DNA of 10,895 nucleotides from Cephalothrix simula (Eukaryota > Nemertea > Palaeonemertea > Archinemertea > Cephalotrichidae): positions 1 to 10,895 of the forward strand of contig JAXIUW010213397.1 of the NCBI GenBank assembly GCA_035591015.1. The letters are read 5' to 3'. Position numbers and translations under genes: made by a program. Positions 1-8,733 of the stretch are shown here, in pieces (the stretch's first letter is position 1; every line of letters begins with the position of its first letter). The notes under the pieces were generated by a model that worked only from the letters and a program-made list of their open reading frames with translations, searched no databases and was not told the origin of the DNA.

Positions 1-69
1 TATCATAGCTTCTATTTCACCATATAGCCAATTCGTCATCCGTCATGTGAGCGTCACGCCCATTGGCGT

Positions 70-633
70 ATTTTTTTCAAAATTACGAAAATTTTTCAAA
101 AAACTCAATTTTGGCGGCTCCTGGCGCCGCCCCAGGACCCCTTCGCACCACTTTAGTCTATTTAGCGATTGATTGAAATGTCCTAAAATATCAGCTTCCA
201 AAGCCGTTTTTTAGATATATTTGAAAAACCTCCCCTTCAAAAATAGGTTAGAATTGTCGCATTTCTGTTGATCAATTTAGAAAAGTACTTAACATTTAAA
301 TAATGTTTTAAATATTAGTGTTTTTATGTGATTCCCCCATATTTGCCTAAGGTATTGCTTCCATGATCTTAATATAGATTTACACCAGGTTTTTTTTGGG
401 AAAAAATCTTGTATTTCGCTTTTGCTGGTAATGCATTATAAAGTTAATTCTCTTTTTTCAGTTTTATATGAAGTTGATTAAATAAGCCCACTTTTCATGT
501 AAGTTACTTTTTATTGTTTTTTTTTTCTTTTTCGTTTTTTGCCTACGAAAAACAAAGCATATTGCCTTCGTTTAGAACAACTAGAAAACAAATTTTAATC
601 ACTATTTTTATCATCAATTTTGTATTTTACAAC
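70..633 (+). repeat. Direct repeat, copy A (~0.56 kb)
   Basis: Matches 1364-1998 almost base for base. By eye, the differences are one G in a GG/GGG run, a 70-base segment missing here at position 256/257, and two substitutions near 575-583. No protein is encoded. A GC-rich patch near 112-150 contains a small TCCTGG/CCAGGA stem. Confidence 0.93.
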
Positions 634-652
634 CTAAATTCTATTGGGTCCG

Positions 653-774
653 ATATTTTGGCGCCATCTTTTTTCCAAAAGGGTCTCCGTGGCCGAAATA
701 ACACATATACATTCCTAAAAACCAGTTTGCGTCGCCTGCCTCTACCCTGCGTCCAATGTTTTGCCCAAAAAGGT
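653..774 (+). repeat. Short module M1, copy 1
   Basis: Begins ATATTTTGGCGCCATC and ends TTTGCCCAAAAAGGT. Near-identical to 842-962 and shortened in 1261-1363. Open reading frames in it are a by-product of the repeat; the same short peptides recur in each copy, on both strands. Confidence 0.9.
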
Positions 775-840
775 ATTCGGTGTCATTTTGGGCCATTTTT
801 GGGTCCTTTTTGCGTAAATTTCTAAAATCCGAAAAAAATC
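771..840 (+). repeat. Module M3, copy 1
   Basis: A TTCGGTGTCATTTTGGGCC start followed by GTAAATTTCTAAAATCCGAAA. The same module ends the longer repeats at 1085-1150 and 9899-9966, so it is a separable building block. Confidence 0.75.
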
Positions 841-841
841 T

Positions 842-962
842 ATATTTTGGCGCCATCTTTTTTCCAAAAGGGTCTCCGTGGCCGAAATAACGCATATACA
901 TTCCTAAAAACCAGTTTGCGCCGCCTGCCTTTACCTGCGTCCAATGTTTTGCCCAAAAAGGT
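842..962 (+). repeat. Short module M1, copy 2
   Basis: Offset 189 bases from the copy at 653-774, differing by a few substitutions and one small deletion in the TACCCTGC region. It runs directly into an A/T-rich hairpin (975-1008) and then module M2. Confidence 0.9.
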
Positions 963-974
963 CAAAAAAATTTA

Positions 975-1008
975 CCCAAAAAAAAATTTCACAAAAAATT
1001 TTTTTGGG
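975..1008. repeat. A/T-rich hairpin inside the repeat array
   Basis: CCC followed by a run of A and TTT, then a short spacer and the mirrored AAA, run of T and GGG: a stem of about 13-14 pairs with a loop of a few bases. Confidence 0.6.
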
Positions 1009-1150
1009 CCCAATGACGCCGACGTACCCGTTTGTGGTGTAGAAACTATCATTGGCACTGTTTTAGTTTATTAAGCCCATTTTGGGGTCTTCGACGTCAT
1101 TTTAGACCATTTAGGGTCATTTTTGCTTAAATTTCTAAAATACGAAAAAA
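1006..1150 (+). repeat. Modules M2+M3, left copy
   Basis: Begins GGGCCCAATGACGCCGA and contains TTTGTGGTGTAGAAAC, a TATTAAGCCCA segment and then a partly complementary TCTTCGACGTCATTTTAGACC at 1088-1108, ending TTTCTAAAATACGAAAA. The start and the later segment form an imperfect inverted repeat. The same arrangement recurs at 9821-9966 in the same orientation. Confidence 0.85.
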
Positions 1151-1152
1151 TC

Positions 1153-1260
1153 AGGCGAGCCCGAAAAGGGCCCAAAAAAAATTTTAAAAAATTATTTCAG
1201 TACCCTTTTGTGGTTTAGAAACTATTTTAGTCTATTAAGCCCGAAAATCCGAAAAATTCA
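1153..1260 (+). repeat. Contracted copy of M2
   Basis: AGGCGAGCCCGAAAAGGGCC, then an A/T stretch, then TTTGTGGTTTAGAAACTA and TCTATTAAGCCCGAAAATCC. It resembles 9757-9960 with the middle removed, so it is a shortened relative. Confidence 0.65.
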
Positions 1261-1363
1261 ATATTTTGGCGCCATCTTTTTTTCAAAAGGACCCAAATAA
1301 CACGTATATATTCCTAAAACCCAGTTTGCGCCGCCCGCCTTCACCCTGCGTCCGATGTTTTGC
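1261..1363 (+). repeat. Short module M1, copy 3 (shortened)
   Basis: Same start as the copies at 653 and 842, but lacks the GGGTCTCCGTGGCCG part and ends in ATGTTTTGCA, exactly where direct repeat copy B begins. Confidence 0.85.
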
Positions 1364-1998
1364 ATTTTTTTCAAAATTACGAAAATTTTTCAAAAAACTC
1401 AATTTTGGCGGCTCCTGGCGCCGCCCCAGGACCCCTTCGCACCACTTTAGTCTATTTAGCGATTGATTGAAATGTCCTAAAATATCAGCTTCCAAAGCCG
1501 TTTTTTAGATATATTTGAAAAACCTCCCCTTCAAAAATAGGGTTAGAATTGGGGCTCCACTTTTGTAGTGTAAAAAGGTGGTAAAATAAATTAAGATCCA
1601 TATCGGAATATTTCATAACTATCGCATTTCTGTTGATCAATTTAGAAAAGTACTTAACATTTAAATAATGTTTTAAATATTAGTGTTTTTATGTGATTCC
1701 CCCATATTTGCCTAAGGTATTGCTTCCATGATCTTAATATAGATTTACACCAGGTTTTTTTTGGGAAAAAATCTTGTATTTCGCTTTTGCTGGTAATGCA
1801 TTATAAAGTTAATTCTCTTTTTTCAGTTTTATATGAAGTTGATTAAATAAGCCCACTTTTCATGTAAGTTACTTTTTATTGTTTTTTTTTTCTTTTTCGT
1901 TTTTTGCCTACGAAAAACAAAGCATATTGCCTTCGTTTATAACAACTAAAAAACAAATTTTAATCACTATTTTTATCATCAATTTTGTATTTTACAAC
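1364..1998 (+). repeat. Direct repeat, copy B (~0.63 kb)
   Basis: Second copy of the block at 70-633, offset 1294 bases in its first part and 1365 after a 70-base extra segment at 1552-1621. It ends within TACAAC, where copy A runs into other repeat modules and copy B continues as a tandem 219-bp unit. Near identity implies recent duplication or gene conversion. Confidence 0.93.
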
Positions 1999-2247
1999 TG
2001 TCATTAAAATGGTAATGCATTATAAAGTTTATTATCTTTTTTCGGTTTTATATGAAGTTGACTAAATTTTCAGCGATAAATAGGCCCACATTTTCATGTA
2101 AGTTACTTTCTGTTGTTTTTTTTGGTTTTTACCTACGAAAAAGAAAGCATATTGCCTTCGTTTAATTAGAACAAATAGAAAACAAATTTTCATCACTAAT
2201 TTTATTAAAAAGTATATCAATTTGTATTTTACAACTGTCATTAAAAT
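1792..2247 (+). repeat. Diverged tandem pair, 219 and 237 bp
   Basis: Unit 1 (1792-2010) and unit 2 (2011-2247) both begin GGTAATGCATTATAAAGTT and both end TACAACTGTCATTAAAAT. Unit 2 has several substitutions and small insertions relative to unit 1, so this duplication is older than the A/B one. Copy A holds a third version at 427-633 lacking the last bases. Confidence 0.88.
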
Positions 2248-2940
2248 CTATGACAATAGGAAAGATAAAATATATATTTTTTACATGCTTATACAATGTA
2301 CATTTAATGTGTTTGCACTATTAACGAATTCAAAAAATAAATAGAATAAGTTACAGTATTTATAATTGGAATGCAACATTGAAATGGAATGCTTGAAATG
2401 GATTTCTTCGGTCGCTTATGATAAATATGAATAATGTCACACATATTGGCATGAAACAGCGTTTTAAGATTCAACCTAATTAATATAAGTTAAACTTATA
2501 AATAAATATGATATGAAATGTCAAAATATCATGCATTGAATATATTAAGTTAACATAATTATGGGTTTCCTGACCCTTTGTAAATAACATAAAAATAAAA
2601 TAACTTAATTGAGGTACTAATTTTACAGCAAAAACCATTCACACAATTTTACATACTATATGCCCCTATGTAACGTTCAACAACAGCGACCTCTATTAAC
2701 AACTGGTAAAAAAACCCCAGTGCATCCCAATAACAAGTGATAAGTATTATACAAAGCCCTAAATTATATACGCGCTTTTACAATCTCATCTCAATCATGG
2801 CTACGATACCCATCAAGGGCTGAATGCAGCCTTCCTACAAAAATATAAACGATTCAATCATCAATATCACTCTCTCAATAATTTAATAAATATTTTGGAC
2901 ATTAAAAATGCCCGAAATTGGAATGTCAACTTTTAAAACT
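2248..2940. other. Intergenic DNA, nothing recognised
   Basis: AT-rich. No long open frame, no recognisable RNA gene and no repeat copy that I could match to other parts of the window. Confidence 0.6.
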
Positions 2941-3450
2941 AAAGCCCGAAGTGTTACTCTAAGGCATTGGATTTTTTCCATTCTACAATAAAATATCAGG
3001 TCAAAAGTTACTCCTAATGTTTTCTATAACAAAAAAGCATTATGATTTTGATGATTTGAAAAGAAAATGTTTAAAAATAATGACTTTGTAAGATCTATGT
3101 TCTATATAAAGTTGGCAAATTTGTATGCGATGCTTACGACAATAAATGAAAAATATTTTTTCAAGTCCTCAAAATTCCCTTTTTTGGCTTTTGTAAATGA
3201 TTTTAATTGGCGCATAAAGCAATAATACAATGAATACAATATATTAAAGCACATCAAAGATGAAAATTATAAACATTTATTGTCATAAGCATCTTAAAAA
3301 GTCATCATTTTTGAATATTTTGTTTTCAATTCATCAAAATCATAATGCCTGTTTGTTGTAATAAAGGTAGGAATAATTTTTTACAGTTATTTTATTGTAG
3401 AATGGAAGAACTTAGTCAAATCCAATGCCTTAGGGTAACACTTCGGGCTT
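2941..3450. mobile_element. Foldback (long inverted repeat) element
   Basis: Left arm 2941-3150 and right arm 3271-3450 are imperfect inverse complements around a ~120-base centre. Matching landmarks are AAGCCCGAAGTGTTAC / right-end CTTCGGGCTT, CTAAGGCATTGGATTT, CCATTCTACAATAAAAT, GCATTATGATTTTGATGA and ACAATAAATG. The left arm has about 36 extra bases near 3094-3130, and the right arm has a short extra stretch near 3404-3415. No transposase is visible, so a non-autonomous MITE or foldback element is the likely class; I could not identify a target-site duplication. Confidence 0.8.
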
Positions 3451-4154
3451 CAGTTATCAGTCATGTATTATTGTTCGGCAATTGTTCAATATTATTTTTA
3501 AAAAAACTTAAGCATAATGTAACTAAAATATTTAAATAGTTTAGATTTTTTTAAATGCACAAATTGGTATCTAATACTTAACATACATTTATGAGCAAAC
3601 TATACGAGCTTATAAACACAGTATTATATTTTAATAGAAAAAATCACGTCATTTTTATGAAACCTATTTAAATGTTTTCTCGAAGTCAGCGTACAGCTAC
3701 TGCGGGAGTTTTTTATTGCACTTAATTTATTACAATTATGAATTATGACATTACTTTGATATTTGTTTTATGTCTTTTTTGACTGGGATTTTTTCTATTT
3801 CAAATTTCATGACTGTTATTTCGTAGAAAACTCTACTTATCAAACACACAAATGATCATTATGATGGTGTCACAGGATTTTGCATAGTTTTCCTAATCAG
3901 TCAACAGATAGTTTAAATGCAACCTCCTGTTACAGATTAATAAATCAGGCACATTTAAAAATAAATCTATATGTCTATGTTCACACATTGCACATAATTG
4001 TGTAATGTTAAATGCACACTTTTCACCTCTCTTTGAAGAAGTCCTTTAGACACTTTTCGTGTAATGCCCGTGGCTTGTTATTGGTGTGACCAATATTTAT
4101 AGTCCATCATGTGTTATAGTCGTTTGGCCTTGTTCAGAACTAGTTCAGTCTAGT
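3451..4154. other. Intergenic DNA downstream of the P450, nothing recognised
   Basis: AT-rich sequence between the foldback element and the P450 3' end. No gene, RNA or repeat found. Confidence 0.55.
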
Positions 4155-4160
4155 TTTATT
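4155..4160 (-). terminator. Poly(A) signal candidate, AATAAA
   Basis: The minus strand reads AATAAA about 48 nt beyond the P450 stop codon, giving a short 3' UTR. Hexamers like this occur by chance in AT-rich DNA; further TTTATT matches on the plus strand lie to the left. Confidence 0.45.
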
Positions 4161-4207
4161 TGGAAGAGCAGTTCAGGACAGTTCATTACAAGTAATAGAT
4201 CACTTAC

Positions 4208-4498
4208 TCAGGGAACAAGTTCTAATTTATATCTTTCTTCTCTTATTCTTATCATGCATCTGACATCGCCAGCAGGGGGAAGAATTTCATGGCCATGATA
4301 ATGTACATCTGGAACTGTGTTTTGTGCTTTAGGGAGTTCCATATCAAGTGAATTAAGCATATTCAGAAGGTACCATTTGGTCTGAAGGATTGCAAATCGT
4401 TGTCCAGGGCACAGTGTTCCAAATGGCATGATAGGTTGTTTCAATACTTTTCCGTTGTGGTAGAATTTAGCGTCAACAAACCTGTCGTATTTGAAAGT
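4208..4498 (-). CDS. P450 exon 4: heme-binding loop and C-terminus
   Basis: The acceptor TTTTGCAG precedes 4498 and the exon begins TFKYDRF. It encodes residues 391-486 and the stop. The heme loop reads MPFGTLCPGQRFA, with Cys420 codon at 4409-4411. The consensus FxxGxxxCxG (CYP7A1 has FGSGATICPG) needs seven residues from Phe up to the base of the loop before Cys; here only three lie between Phe416 and Cys420, so exactly three residues, including the middle glycine, are absent with the frame intact. Downstream, LNMLNSLDMEL and ILPPAGDV follow the normal C-terminal pattern, so the domain is otherwise complete. Confidence 0.9.
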   Translation of the reverse strand, partial: TFKYDRFVDAKFYHNGKVLKQPIMPFGTLCPGQRFAILQTKWYLLNMLNSLDMELPKAQNTVPDVHYHGHEILPPAGDVRCMIRIREERYKLELVP

Positions 4499-7400
4499 CT
4501 GCAAAATATAATTTAATGAGATATTTAGTCATTAATTTAGAATGACAGAACAAATTATTTAAAAAAAAGACGGCAGTTAATTGTAAAAAAAATCTTTTCA
4601 AAAGTAACCCCTCATCATATAATATTTGAAGGTTTTCTAAGATAGCTAATTTGAAACTGGGGGTGACACTGACAACAAATCTTAAAATCAATAACATCTC
4701 GGAGAACCTTGCTCAATAATGGCATGAGCATTTCAAGGAAAATTCTCTTAAACTATTTGTAACATGGTATTTTTAATGAAATTTTTGTTCAAAATTTGGC
4801 AATTTACAAAATGTCATAGTTCAAGAGAAGTTTATCTCTAGTTTGATGCTTACATGTGACAAATAATTAGCCAAGGATGTCCGAGCCTTATTTTTTGAAA
4901 ACAAAAGTGGGAGAAGAGAAAATTAAAGGTTATTTATTGTGAGGTTTTTTTTGGCTACTTTCGGTTTAGACCTTGACCTCGATGTAATAAGGGTAATCAT
5001 GATTACTTCTGTTATAAACGGTGGAGAATGCTGTCGCTGAAATTGGTCACACGCTTTTTTGCAATTGTTCACTTTTAGTCAAAATATGAAAAAAATATCA
5101 ATGACTAAATCTATTGGACCCATACAGCTTAGTTGATCGACTTATTGATTTCAGTTATTGGAGACAAAACCAATGGATATTTCCGATTTCCTATTTTATT
5201 CCAAAAGGTATCCTACTGGTATATTTTGTAAGATATTAATACATGTAATGGATATAGATTACATTGCGTGGGTGACTAATTTAAAAAATGTCAATAATGT
5301 AAAAGAATTTACATGTTACGTCATAACAAAAGAAAACTTACCAAAGGATCTTCGAAGACTTCTGGATCTTTGTGGATAGCAGGGGGGTAAATAGCGACTC
5401 TGTCTCCTTTACGAATAAGATATTCTTTTCCATCGCTTGATGTGAATTTTGTATCATCTGTGACATAACGAACCATAAAAACTCCACTGGCAATTCTGAA
5501 GCTTTCGTTGATTAAGCTATCTGAAAAAACAATTTTAAAAATTCATAAGTATTGAGGCAGACTTGTAAAAATTAATTTGTTTTGTTGTGTTCGGGTATTA
5601 CATTATGTTTAATGTTTAACCAGGTTTAACACTTATTTATCGAATTTAAAACAGCAGGAGTTACAGGCTTGCAAAATCATATCACTTGGTTGTTAAAACT
5701 CGCGCTTTTATGATATCACTTATTTAAATCGTTCTCACTTTTACAGTGAAGTGAACAATCAAATCGGTGAATGATGAAACATATACACCAGCTTTTTTAA
5801 TTCAAGGTTAGCATTATATGATATTATCATATTCTTACTAATTACACCTAACCACACATGTATATCTTTGCTAAGAATGTAAATATTTGACGGCTGATCC
5901 ATTTGTGACAAATTTAAGACATTCCTGACCTGAGAATATGCTGTATTGTAGAAATAGTTTTACTATTTGCCAAACTTGCGCAATGCAAAAGCAATTTAAT
6001 TGGAAATAAAAGATGTACTTACTTAGATACTTCATTTCTTCCACTTCCTTAAATGTAAATGATGCAGTATCGTGGTCACCAGATATTTTTGATTCAATAG
6101 CTTCCTCTAACTCCTCCCTTACTGCTTTAAGACATTCTTCATTTGAAAGCATGTAATACATACACCAGAATGCAAGTCGGAATGTATTGTAATTCACATG
6201 AAGGTAGACGAGGTTATGTCCCATTATTTCTGCGTCCACTTGACCCCTTTTTTGCATATGTTCGATAGCGAATTTGATGTAGTCGGAGCAGTCGTCACGA
6301 GCAAGAAGATCTTCAGGGCATGGTTGGCAGACAAGGTTTTCAAGAGCCTTTGTTGCAGAAGGGAATAGTCCTCTTGGAAGGCCTAACCAGAGGTAGTTGA
6401 AATATCGGTGGTATTCTTCAAAACTGGTGTAAACTGATTTTGGGTTGAATGGGTGGTCATCAGATTTTCCAAATACGGTTTCAAACACAGCTGTGAACAT
6501 AGTGTCTGAGGTTAGATTAATAAGTCCGATTTCGTTCCAATCACTGGAATCTTCCATTGAGTTTGCAACATTTGTAACAGCATCGCCAAGATGTTTGTCA
6601 AAATTTGCCAGTCCACGATCAAGAAACTTGCCACGAACAGTTTTTCCAGTTTCCTTGATCATTGTGCGTGCATCTTTAAGAACAAAGCTGAAAACGTTCA
6701 TGTTCACCTGTTTTTGGATTGCATCGAAGTCGAAGTTGCGTTCCTTGGACACGGTGTCGTATGAATGGGGATCCATAATAATAGTAAGGTGTTGATTGAT
6801 AAGGCGTATTGTGAACACTTCACCAAATGCTGCTCTGCACTTGTGGAGAAATGATACGGCATTGGCACCAAATTCAATTCCACTTCCGAAAATCAGATTT
6901 CCTGGCACGATGCTAGGTTCTCCTTCTCTCCTGTAAGATATAAACAGTTGGAAATTAACATATTTTTGCCTTGACAATTCTCAGGGAGACGTGTTAATAA
7001 TCATAAGGTGCGTCTTATAAGTAGAAAAATTTGATATCTTTGCGGACATGATTTGGATTATTAACAAGCAAAATTTTAAAATGTTTCTCACGTAGTATTG
7101 TGATGTCCAGTACGACTCAAGGACCTTGTAAATGATGCAGGTATTTACAAAAAAGATCAGTCGATACAGAGACTCGTACGATTTTGTAACATTAACAGTT
7201 TACTATAGAATTTTTTGAAGTGCTTTTATTATTGTTAAACGTGTACTTGACAAATAACAATTATTGGTATCAATTTTGGGTATGTTTACCTCCAATTTCG
7301 TGATCGTGTGGCAAAACCAAAAAACAAGGTCCGCTTTTGAAATTTTGGGTAAAAAGACTATTTGATAAGTGGTGTCGCATGTTTTTTAGGTGTTTAAACA

Positions 7401-8587
7401 AGTCTCAATGTCAACTTCAAAGCTAACTAAAGTAGGTTAACATCCCACCTAGTTTTTTTAAGGGGGATTCGTGACCGTTCCACTTCCCTGATACTAGAGA
7501 CTGGGCACCTGTCTATTTAAAAAACACTTAAAAAAAGATGTAAACACTTTAAGGCTTGTCAAAAATGAGGGAAAAGTACGTTTTGTTGGCAGGGATCCTA
7601 CTTTTTTATATGTACTTTAAAAAACTTAGCCAAAAATTGCTGACGAAATCTTTATGTACTCCTATCGAGAGATGTGATTAGTTATTTCATAATTAATAAC
7701 TATTATTGAACAATATGCCGCCATGACGGGTTTTCATATTTTCATGATATTTGGCAAATGTTTGTGATATTGTTCAATAAAACAGTTATTGAACTTTTCT
7801 TCGCGCAATATAAGCAGTTATTTAACCATTAAGGTGTGCAGGTAGATGATATTTACTGATGATAATGTGATATCAGGCATCTATCGTTAAATAAAACAGT
7901 TATTGCACCTTTTTTCGTGCAATACGAGCAGTTATTACACTCGGGGCTGCGCCCCTCGTGCAATATCTGCTTCGTATTGCACTCAAAAAGTTGTGCAATA
8001 ACTGTATATTATTTATACTCGGCGCTTCGCGCCTCGAACTGCTTTCATATCGCACTCAGAAAGCGTCCAATTACTGTATAATAATGTCGTACTGAGTGGA
8101 CCAATACGTACTTTACGCATCCCAACTCCCAAGCATCAATAACATTACCACTTTAGTATCCCCTGATAGTTTTTTTACTGTGATGTTTGTTAAATGGTCG
8201 ATATAATGATTACGACCATTACTTATTGCTATAAAAAAAACTTTTATGGTCTTTGCTACTATCCAAAGTCAAGTGAAAGGTACAAACTTTTTGGTAGACC
8301 AATATATTACAATATCGAAAAAATTTTAAAACTGAATATTGGTCAAAAGTCTAGTTTAGATCGACACCGAAAATTCAATATTCGCGCAAAAAACATTCAG
8401 TAAAATGACAAGGTGCAATTGTCAAAAGTTTACAAAAATACAAGTTTTAAAAAACTCTTAAATCGTGTTGATAAAAATTCTTATCAAAAAGTTTCAAAAC
8501 TTACCTTCTTCTGTAAAAGTGTTTCAAGTAAAATATTCCGAGTAAAACTGGCATCAGAACAGCTAACGTTATGAGTACTACTGCCAT
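4208..8587 (-). CDS. Cytochrome P450, CYP7/CYP8 group (four exons, 486 aa)
   Basis: Spliced minus-strand gene, join of 8587-8505, 6930-6023, 5520-5342 and 4498-4208; 1461 nt including the stop. Every junction has GT-AG ends and the frame closes across intron phases 2, 1 and 0. Visible in the protein: hydrophobic anchor about residues 2-20, basic RRRR at 26-29, Pro hinge 33-37, DPHSYD at 81-86 (resembles prostacyclin synthase), I-helix Asn276-Thr277, ExxR Glu336-Arg339, DPLTFKYDR at 388-396 (as in CYP7A1), heme Cys420, and ILPP plus Asp-Val near the C-terminus. Vertebrate relatives are CYP7A1, CYP7B1, CYP39A1, CYP8B1 (sterol hydroxylases) and CYP8A1/PTGIS (prostacyclin synthase), all about 470-510 residues. 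By family it should be anchored on the cytosolic face of the ER; the substrate is not inferable. Oddity: the heme loop lacks three residues, so activity is uncertain. It could be a functional divergent enzyme, a damaged allele or an assembly error. Confidence 0.92.
4499..5341 (-). other. P450 intron 3
   Basis: An 843-nt phase 0 intron with donor GTAAGT and acceptor TTTTGCAG. It splits DPL from TFKYDR, which are contiguous in CYP7A1. No repeat or RNA gene recognised inside it. Confidence 0.87.
5342..5520 (-). CDS. P450 exon 3: K helix ExxR
   Basis: The acceptor TTTTTTCAG precedes 5520 and the donor GTAAGT begins at 5341. Two bases complete codon 331 (Asn), then 59 codons follow, ending on a complete codon (phase 0). 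It carries NESFR with Glu336 and Arg339 of the ExxR pair, a beta-strand region, RKGDRVAIYPP and HKDPEVFEDPL, which matches the family pattern of residues preceding the meander. No stop codon in frame. The short exon was placed by joining P450 motifs on both sides, and the frame fits both neighbours exactly. Confidence 0.9.
5521..6022 (-). other. P450 intron 2
   Basis: A 502-nt phase 1 intron between the I-helix exon and the ExxR exon, with GTAAGT donor and a polypyrimidine-rich TTTTTTCAG acceptor. Nothing else recognised inside. Confidence 0.87.
6023..6930 (-). CDS. P450 exon 2: substrate-recognition region and I helix
   Basis: Encodes residues 28-330 plus one base of codon 331. The acceptor reads TTACAG before 6930 and the donor GTAAGT begins at 6022. 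It contains the hinge GEPSIVPG, the FGANAVSFL segment matching the FGANPLEFL region of CYP7A1, DPHSYD at 81-86, and WNEIGL, which resembles WHEMGL of prostacyclin synthase. The I helix carries Asn276-Thr277 instead of an Asp/Glu-Thr pair, as in CYP7A1. The exon is unusually large for a vertebrate-type CYP7/8 gene. The open frame runs past both splice sites into intron sequence without P450 similarity. Confidence 0.9.
7697..7788. repeat. Short inverted repeat at the left of the intron 1 cluster
   Basis: TTATTGAACAATAT at 7703-7716 is the exact reverse complement of ATATTGTTCAATAA at 7767-7780, with 50 bases between. The match continues outward with mismatches to the TAACT / AGTTA ends. Confidence 0.8.
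7782..7826 (+). mobile_element. Hairpin element, isolated left arm
   Basis: ACAGTTATTGAAC, then GCGCAATATAAGCAGTTATT. It is a direct, slightly diverged copy of the left arm of the full hairpin at 7896-8007, 114 bases further on. TTATTTAAC at its right end (7818-7826) is the reverse complement of GTTAAATAA at 7886-7894, just before the full hairpin. Confidence 0.7.
7896..8007. mobile_element. Complete hairpin (MITE-like) element
   Basis: The left arm begins ACAGTTATTGCAC and the right arm ends GTGCAATAACTGT. Both arms contain GTGCAATACGA.GCAG and meet at a GC-rich apex at 7943-7955 (GGGGC TGC GCCCC). Arms are about 53 and 56 bases, with few mismatches. No coding capacity. It lies in intron 1 of the P450. 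Confidence 0.85.
8018..8083 (-). mobile_element. Hairpin element, isolated right arm
   Basis: Starts with apex CTCGGCGCTTCGCGCCTCG and runs out through CTGCTTTCATATCGCACTC to ATTACTGTATA. Its reverse complement matches the arm at 10827-10895 closely. It abuts the complete hairpin at 7896-8007. Confidence 0.8.
8505..8587 (-). CDS. P450 exon 1: start codon and membrane anchor
   Basis: Encodes residues 1-27 plus two bases of codon 28: a Met followed by a Val/Leu/Ile-rich stretch and then KHFYRR, the usual signal-anchor followed by positive charges of microsomal P450s. The start has G at -3 and G at +4, and an in-frame TGA lies at 8608-8606, so no earlier in-frame start exists. The donor is AG/GTAAGT at 8504. 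The codon split AG|G yields Arg, joining to the RREGEPS that opens exon 2, just as basic residues precede a GEPP motif in CYP7A1 and PTGIS. Confidence 0.88.
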
Positions 8588-8611
8588 TTCTTCTGTTGTC
8601 ACTTGTCAGAA
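8588..8611 (-). promoter_or_regulatory. Start-codon context with upstream in-frame stop
   Basis: Read on the minus strand, the codons before the ATG include an in-frame TGA at 8608-8606, and the start sits in GAAATGG. The stop fixes this ATG as the first possible one in the exon. Confidence 0.7.
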
Positions 8612-8733
8612 CTATTTCCAATGTTTAGAAAGTTGTTGCTAACTTGTGGATTTGAATAATCCTAAGTTGTAAAAGTTATGTTTCTACTTTTGAATCTCAC
8701 GGCAAAAGATACTTACTTTCGGTTGGTGTCGAC

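Larger units (their letters stand above)
6931..8504 (-). other. P450 intron 1
   Basis: A 1574-nt phase 2 intron, GTAAGT to TTACAG. Part of it (about 7697-8083) is occupied by a cluster of hairpin repeats described separately. The parts 6931-7696 and 8084-8504 show no coding potential or RNA gene that I can recognise; short open frames there are AT-rich and unlike any family. Confidence 0.85.

Noticed and set aside
514-1074. Small proteins encoded at 514-825 and 847-1074
   Set aside because: They share the same peptide because they lie in repeat module M1; frames exist on both strands, and composition is that of repeat DNA.
70-1998. The ~0.6 kb direct repeats as LTRs of a retrotransposon
   Set aside because: No TG...CA ends, no primer-binding site or polypurine tract recognised, no gag/pol, and the ~730-base interior is itself made of short repeats.
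6445-6795. A 116-codon plus-strand open frame
   Set aside because: It is antisense to P450 exon 2 and has no family features.
5871-6977. A 368-codon single-exon gene
   Set aside because: Both ends read through splice sites into intron sequence; P450 similarity begins at 6930 and stops at 6023, where good acceptor and donor sites lie, and the heme part is in other exons.
8194-8403. A small gene in intron 1
   Set aside because: Low-complexity Lys/Ile/Tyr-rich translation expected from AT-rich DNA.
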